Below are positions 33,463 to 36,571 of a stretch of 36,571 bases of DNA, piece by piece; the stretch's first letter is position 1; each line of letters begins with the position of its first letter. The notes below the pieces were generated by a model that worked only from the letters and a program-made list of their open reading frames with translations, had not been told where the DNA came from and did no database searches. Origin of the DNA: Colwellia sp. (lineage in GTDB: Bacteria > Pseudomonadota > Gammaproteobacteria > Enterobacterales > Alteromonadaceae). Both the position numbers and the translations under genes were made by a program. The stretch lies in the NCBI GenBank assembly GCA_002733765.1, contig NVWU01000006.1:1-36571 (forward strand), given 5' to 3'.

Positions 33463-34845
33463 TCAAAATGGAGACTGAAAAGTCGCAATAATTTGTTGGC
33501 GGAAGTTATCTGAAATAAACATTTTAGCCGTATGCATACTGATTTTCTCAATGGTGCTTTCAGCGTTTGTTAAATAAATTTCTTGTTGCTGATTAGCTTC
33601 ATCAGAAGGTGTACCTTTCAAAGTTTCACTAGAGTTATTAATGTTATTTTTAGCTTCATGGATCGCAAAGCTATCACTCACAATAATATTTTGTTCGGGT
33701 ATTTCTTGGTTTAATCGGTGTGCATACTCACTTAATTGGGGCTCTGAAAATGTGTATAGCCAGGCTTGTTCGTTATTTGATTTGGTCATTCTCAAAACTC
33801 TCCCGAGTATCTGCCTAAAATATAGCTCAGTTTTTACTCGGCTTAGATGACAACAAACTTGTAACCTAGGGATGTCAGTGCCTTCTGAAATCATTCCTAC
33901 ACTAACAATCCAAGCTTGTTGGCTTAGTCTAAAGTTATTGATAATGTCAGCTGAATTAACTTGTTTATGGGTGACTAGAACAATATCTTGATTGTAATAT
34001 TCAGTCATTAACTCATAGATGGCATTTGCATGTGTAACAGAAGATGCAACAATTAAACCTCCAGCTTTTGGGTTTAAGCTTCGAATATCGTCTAATTTAT
34101 TAATTGCGCCACCAAGGATATATTTAAGTGCAGTTTCATTTTTAACGAGCTCAGAGTAACTAATTATTTTTTTATTAAATAGATCAATAAAACTGGTAAA
34201 AACCTGTTTTTCATTGTCTTTTTTAGTAACAGTAATACTTTCATTATCTATTAAAACGATGTTTGGGCTTCGACAAACTTGGTCTTGTATAGCTTGAGAT
34301 AAACCATATATATAGTCACATTTAATTTGTCTGTTTATCCCTGAATAGTCTGATAATGTAATGGGTAAAGTGTCTGAACGCCAAGGCGTGCCTGACAATG
34401 CTAGTGTATATGCTGCCTTCCCCTTGATATGTGACAATATTGGCTCGCCCCACGCATTCGTGTTTTTATCTGAATCACCTGCACAATGGTGAATTTCATC
34501 AAAAATCACTAACACTCTATGAGTATTTAATATATGCCAAAACTCATCATTTAAATGAAGCATTGATTGGTAAGTATATGATTTACCTAGCGCACCAATA
34601 ACACCATCAAATCTAGCATTTAAAATTTTTCCGAATGTTTCTTTAATGCTATTTGCAACAGTTACACTAGGGGAAAAACAAATAACAAAATCGATTAACC
34701 CTAGATCTTTCAAATTTTTTGATAGCGCAGCAGCCATCATTGTTTTTCCTGAGGCTGGTGTAGCTAAGCAAAAGAAATGTGGTTTAGTTTTATAATGTTT
34801 AATTGCAGCATTAACGCAATTTTTTTGCCATATTCTAAGCTGCAT
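33463..34845 (-). CDS. SF2 DEAD/DEAH-type helicase, core of an uncharacterised module
   Basis: 460 residues. Motifs in order: Q-motif-like RIWQKNCVNAAI, Walker A ATPASGKT (28-35), DEIH (116-119), motif III SGTPW (151-155), motif V EGTDIP (321-326) and motif VI QILGRVLR (345-352). It is the compact 'restriction helicase' type (ResIII plus helicase C) but has no nuclease, methylase or other fused domain that I can see. The last 80 residues are hydrophilic and lack recognisable features. Its start overlaps the end of the upstream gene by 11 bp, showing translational coupling. With the two flanking unknowns it looks like a self-contained helicase-based defence or maintenance module; its function is not established. 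Confidence 0.88.
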   Translation of the reverse strand: MQLRIWQKNCVNAAIKHYKTKPHFFCLATPASGKTMMAAALSKNLKDLGLIDFVICFSPSVTVANSIKETFGKILNARFDGVIGALGKSYTYQSMLHLNDEFWHILNTHRVLVIFDEIHHCAGDSDKNTNAWGEPILSHIKGKAAYTLALSGTPWRSDTLPITLSDYSGINRQIKCDYIYGLSQAIQDQVCRSPNIVLIDNESITVTKKDNEKQVFTSFIDLFNKKIISYSELVKNETALKYILGGAINKLDDIRSLNPKAGGLIVASSVTHANAIYELMTEYYNQDIVLVTHKQVNSADIINNFRLSQQAWIVSVGMISEGTDIPRLQVCCHLSRVKTELYFRQILGRVLRMTKSNNEQAWLYTFSEPQLSEYAHRLNQEIPEQNIIVSDSFAIHEAKNNINNSSETLKGTPSDEANQQQEIYLTNAESTIEKISMHTAKMFISDNFRQQIIATFQSPF

Positions 34846-35395
34846 TATTGCCCTTAATGAGTGTATTTTTAATATTATTTAGCGCTGTTATTTTCCCTAA
34901 GATCTTTGAACTTTTTTCACGTGCGATTAAATACTGCTCTTCTAGTTGCTTTTTCATGTCTGGAAATTCTTCAAATAAGCGCATGTATTCCTCAGATTCA
35001 CCAATCGCAGACATCATATCAACTTGATATTCTTGAATAGATTTTTCCAACCGTTTTTGTATCGGTTCAAGATTACTAGTTTGCTCATTCTTAGTGTAAC
35101 CGTAAGGTAAATCTTCAACTTTACTTTTTTCTAAAAAATCCGTTTTATAAAATAAATCACTTTTTGAGTAAGTTGCATCGTGTGAGCCCTTAGTCCCCTT
35201 TTTATTTAACATCTCTATTTTTACCAACCTAAGGATCTGTTTATAGATGAATTTCCTTGCTTGATTCGAGTCTAAAGTTTCATTGGAATTTTTTAAAAAC
35301 GCATCTCTCAACTGAAGTACAGTGAAATGGTTAAAAGATTCTTTCTTTAAAATATTTAGGATTGTTACGTTGATACTGATTGTTTTATTAGTCAT
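34835..35395 (-). CDS. Winged-helix-like and coiled-coil protein, first gene of the helicase module
   Basis: 186 residues; family not recognised. The first ~85 residues look like a winged helix (ISINVTILNILKKESFNHFT, VLQLRDAFLK, QARKFIYKQILRLVKIEMLNKKG, then a turn GTKGSHDATYSKS). The rest is strongly helical and charged with coiled-coil character (EPIQKRLEKSIQEYQVDMMSA, FEEFPDMKKQLEEQYLIARE). This suggests a DNA-binding or sensing subunit that oligomerises and works with the overlapping helicase. No clear ribosome site precedes the ATG at 35395. An operator-like dyad lies 22 bp upstream of the start, shared with the divergent XRE gene. Confidence 0.75.
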   Translation of the reverse strand: MTNKTISINVTILNILKKESFNHFTVLQLRDAFLKNSNETLDSNQARKFIYKQILRLVKIEMLNKKGTKGSHDATYSKSDLFYKTDFLEKSKVEDLPYGYTKNEQTSNLEPIQKRLEKSIQEYQVDMMSAIGESEEYMRLFEEFPDMKKQLEEQYLIAREKSSKILGKITALNNIKNTLIKGNNAA

Positions 35396-35416
35396 AAATT
35401 AAAGATAAAGATCTGT

Positions 35417-35434
35417 TGCTCTCATATAGGAGCA
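35417..35434. promoter_or_regulatory. Operator-like dyad O1 between helicase module and XRE gene
   Basis: TGCTCTCATATAGGAGCA is a near-perfect dyad whose flanking T and A extend it. It matches the second copy at 35463-35480 at 15 of 18 positions. It lies 22 bp upstream of the minus-strand operon start. Confidence 0.7.
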
Positions 35435-35462
35435 ATTTTAGGTTTTTTTCGAGAGACAATCA

Positions 35463-35480
35463 AGCTCTGATATCGGAGCA
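35463..35480. promoter_or_regulatory. Operator-like dyad O2 overlapping the XRE gene leader
   Basis: AGCTCTGATATCGGAGCA is the second copy of the dyad, centred on GATATC and 46 bp from O1. It ends 6 bp before the XRE start codon and includes its only possible ribosome site (GGAG), so binding there would repress the regulator itself. Confidence 0.7.
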
Positions 35481-35486
35481 GATAAA

Positions 35487-35693
35487 ATGAATATTGTCGG
35501 CGAAAAAGTAAAAGTACACAGAGAGTCTTTTGGATGGACCCAAGAACAATTTGTTGCTAAATGTAATTTAATTGGCTGGAATATCAGTAGGAGCACACTT
35601 GCAAAAATTGAGTCAAAAGTCAGAAGAGTTACAGATATTGAAGTGCAATTGTTAGCTAGGGCATTAAAGATAAACGTAGAGTTGTTATTTTAA
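35487..35693 (+). CDS. Small XRE-family regulator divergent from the helicase module
   Basis: 68 residues, a single Cro/CI helix-turn-helix (GWTQEQFVAKCNLIGWNISRSTLAKIES) followed by IEVQLLARALKINVELLF. Size and layout resemble restriction controller (C) proteins. The start ATG lies 6 bp after dyad O2, whose GGAG is probably its ribosome site. With O1 and O2 it most likely represses both itself and the divergent helicase operon, releasing it on a signal. The last gene before the transposon's left end. Confidence 0.88.
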   Translation: MNIVGEKVKVHRESFGWTQEQFVAKCNLIGWNISRSTLAKIESKVRRVTDIEVQLLARALKINVELLF

Positions 35694-35722
35694 AACTAAT
35701 ACGAAATTCGTGATTCATTAAA

Positions 35723-35815
35723 AGTATGATACTTTTAAATTGTTGGGTTATGTCCGGCTACGAAAAATCAATGACTTACATGAATTAAAGTATGATACTT
35801 TATTGTAAGTTTACA
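35723..35815 (-). repeat. Transposon left end with two TnsB-type sites
   Basis: Read on the minus strand from 35815: TGTAAACT, then TACAATAAAGTATCATACT (35807-35789). A second, partly degenerate site ends in the same AAAGTATCATACT (35735-35723), 66 bp inside. Sites at this end are far apart, as in the left end of Tn7 (three sites); a third is not clear. Confidence 0.88.
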
Positions 35816-35820
35816 GACCG
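35816..35820. repeat. Target-site duplication, right copy (gaccg)
   Basis: Identical to 15090-15094. It directly follows the TTTACA terminus of the transposon and returns to host sequence. Confidence 0.93.
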
Positions 35821-35864
35821 ATCAATTATTAGCTCGTTATACGAATTAATAATTGTACTAAACT

Positions 35865-35900
35865 AAAAAGCGACTTACTCATAGAGTAGTCGCTTTTTTT
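35865..35900 (+). terminator. Probable original glmS terminator, displaced by the transposon
   Basis: AAAAAGCGAC (35865-35874) and TACTC (35876-35880) pair with GAGTA and GTCGCTTTTT around an ATA loop, with one bulged T, then a T tract. If the transposon is removed it lies about 70 bp after the glmS stop, the expected place for the native terminator. Confidence 0.88.
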
Positions 35901-35989
35901 CTAGGCGTAATAGGTGACTATTGGGATTGAAAACAACGATGTTATTCCATTCTCTGTAATCAATGTCTTGCGCCTACATGGATGTGGGT

Positions 35990-36571
35990 CTGTCTCTTAT
36001 ACACAAGTCTATGATAGTTGATGAGTCTGTGATCTAATAAGCTCATTGTAATAAAGCCCCTGAGAAAGTGAATCATTTAAATCCAAAAGAATGGGCCGAA
36101 TTTATTTTTGGCAAAGCAGAGTTAGGCGATCCAAGAAGAACCTGAAGATTAGCTAAACTAGCCAATGATAGGGCAGAAAATGCTGGCCACTCAATTGTTA
36201 AAGCTTGTAATGATCCTGCTGCTATTGAGGCTGCGTATCGCTTTATCCGTAATGATGATATTTGCCCTCAAGCAATAGCTGGATCTGAAAAAACCAGTGA
36301 AATGATGAAAAAATTACCGCTAGTATTAGCAATACAGGATACAACAGGGTTAACTTTCAAACATAGTGTTTGTGAAGAATTAGGGGACGTTAGTTGTGTT
36401 AATAACCTCGGTAAACCGTCAAAAACAAGAACATTATACGCGCATTCGACATTAATTTTAGATGCAAAAACTGAGCATATCGTCGGGTTAGCAGATCAAC
36501 TTCATTGGTATCGCGAGATGAAAGTAAAAGGAACAAGGGAGCAGCAACCGCGGCGTCCGTCCCAAGAGAAA
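35990..36571 (+). mobile_element. Left part of an IS50/Tn5-like insertion sequence (IS4 family), truncated by window end
   Basis: The terminus CTGTCTCTTATACACAAGT (35990-36008) differs at one base from the Tn5 outside end CTGACTCTTATACACAAGT. A transposase-like frame follows at 36068. The other end and the presumed 9-bp duplication partner of gatgtgggt (35981-35989) lie outside the window. Confidence 0.88.
36068..36571 (+). pseudogene. IS50-like transposase, interrupted by an in-frame stop and cut by the window end
   Basis: From a GTG at 36068 the frame reads VNHLNPKEWAEFIFGKAELG, DPRRT, a TGA at 36143-36145, then RLAKLANDRAENAGHSIVKA, AYRFIRNDDICPQAIAG, and VLAIQDTTGLTFKH with the first catalytic Asp of the DDE set, continuing open to the window edge. 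This is the N-terminal part of a Tn5/IS50-type transposase; family members usually have Lys or Arg where the TGA stands. A single change from CGA would create it, so this copy is probably dead unless the base is a sequencing error. Only the first ~170 codons are visible. Confidence 0.85.

Larger units (their letters stand above)
15095..35815 (+). mobile_element. Complete Tn7-like transposon with defence cargo
   Basis: 20,721 bp bounded by TGTAAGTTGACAATAAAG at one end and, on the opposite strand, TGTAAACTTACAATAAAG at the other; the two outer 27 bp agree at 24 positions. Canonical 5-bp duplications flank it and it lies 25 bp after the glmS stop. tnsABCDE occupy the glmS-proximal end, so by Tn7 convention this is the right end and the orientation is the standard one. 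Cargo is a type I restriction-modification cluster with added defence genes (23,091-33,029) and an oppositely oriented helicase module with its own regulator (33,088-35,693). No Cas genes are present, so this is a classic TnsD/TnsE element and not CRISPR-associated. All core genes look intact, so it may be mobile. Confidence 0.96.

Noticed and set aside
35680..35697. Possible third TnsB site in the left end
   Set aside because: Only a loose resemblance to the AGTATGATACTTTATTGT pattern; not better than chance in AT-rich DNA.
15095..35815. CRISPR-associated Tn7 (CAST) possibility
   Set aside because: No Cas genes, repeat-spacer array or guide-like repeat was seen anywhere in the element; TnsD and TnsE are both full length, as in classic Tn7.
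35990..36008. Terminus resembling a tagmentation adapter (library contamination)
   Set aside because: The last bases are AAGT as in a natural Tn5-type end, not the ATCT of the adapter, and a matching transposase frame follows.

Overview
The window looks like chromosome of a low-GC marine gammaproteobacterium of the Alteromonadales, most like Colwellia or Thalassotalea. That placement is inferred from the order atpC ... glmU - DeoR-type regulator - glmS and from the general character of the proteins; it was not tested by any search. Four regions can be separated.

(1) 1-12,446, host backbone. It holds the 3' end of atpC with a strong terminator, a small exported protein, an AraC-type regulator divergent from a DUF1254/DUF1214 protein, a decayed outer-membrane beta-barrel gene, pldA (outer-membrane phospholipase A, minus strand), two tandem PhoA-family alkaline phosphatases (one with an ordinary signal peptide, one a predicted lipoprotein) followed by a small exported protein, and glmU. 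(2) 12,447-15,069: a DeoR-family regulator and glmS, 22 bp apart, preceded by a region with two long inverted repeats that are candidate operators.

(3) 15,095-35,815: a complete Tn7-like transposon of 20,721 bp. It sits exactly 25 bp after the glmS stop codon and is flanked by a 5-bp duplication (gaccg at 15,090-15,094 and 35,816-35,820). Its ends begin TGTAA and carry TnsB-type sites, three in tandem at 20-bp spacing at the glmS-side (right) end and two widely spaced at the far (left) end. tnsABCDE are all intact, with catalytic residues visible. The cargo is a defence island. One eight-gene same-strand cluster encodes a small XRE regulator, HsdR, an ABC-type ATPase with a TOPRIM-like C-terminus (OLD/PARIS-like), HsdM, HsdS, a Shedu (DUF4263) nuclease, a DNA-binding protein and a Doc/Fic toxin. 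The second, opposite-strand module has a winged-helix/coiled-coil-like protein, an SF2 helicase and a 115-aa unknown. It is divergent from a tiny XRE regulator, with two near-identical operator-like dyads between them. This module is the best candidate here for an undescribed defence system.

(4) 35,816-36,571: host DNA displaced by the insertion, including what is probably the original glmS terminator, then the left end and first part of an IS50/Tn5-like (IS4 family) insertion sequence. Its transposase frame has an in-frame TGA and runs off the window.

As a whole, a heavy-metal-free Tn7 relative has parked a multi-layer anti-phage package at the safe attTn7 site. Restriction-modification, an ATPase-nuclease, Shedu and a toxin-antitoxin pair share one apparent transcript, and a separately regulated helicase module sits at the opposite end.
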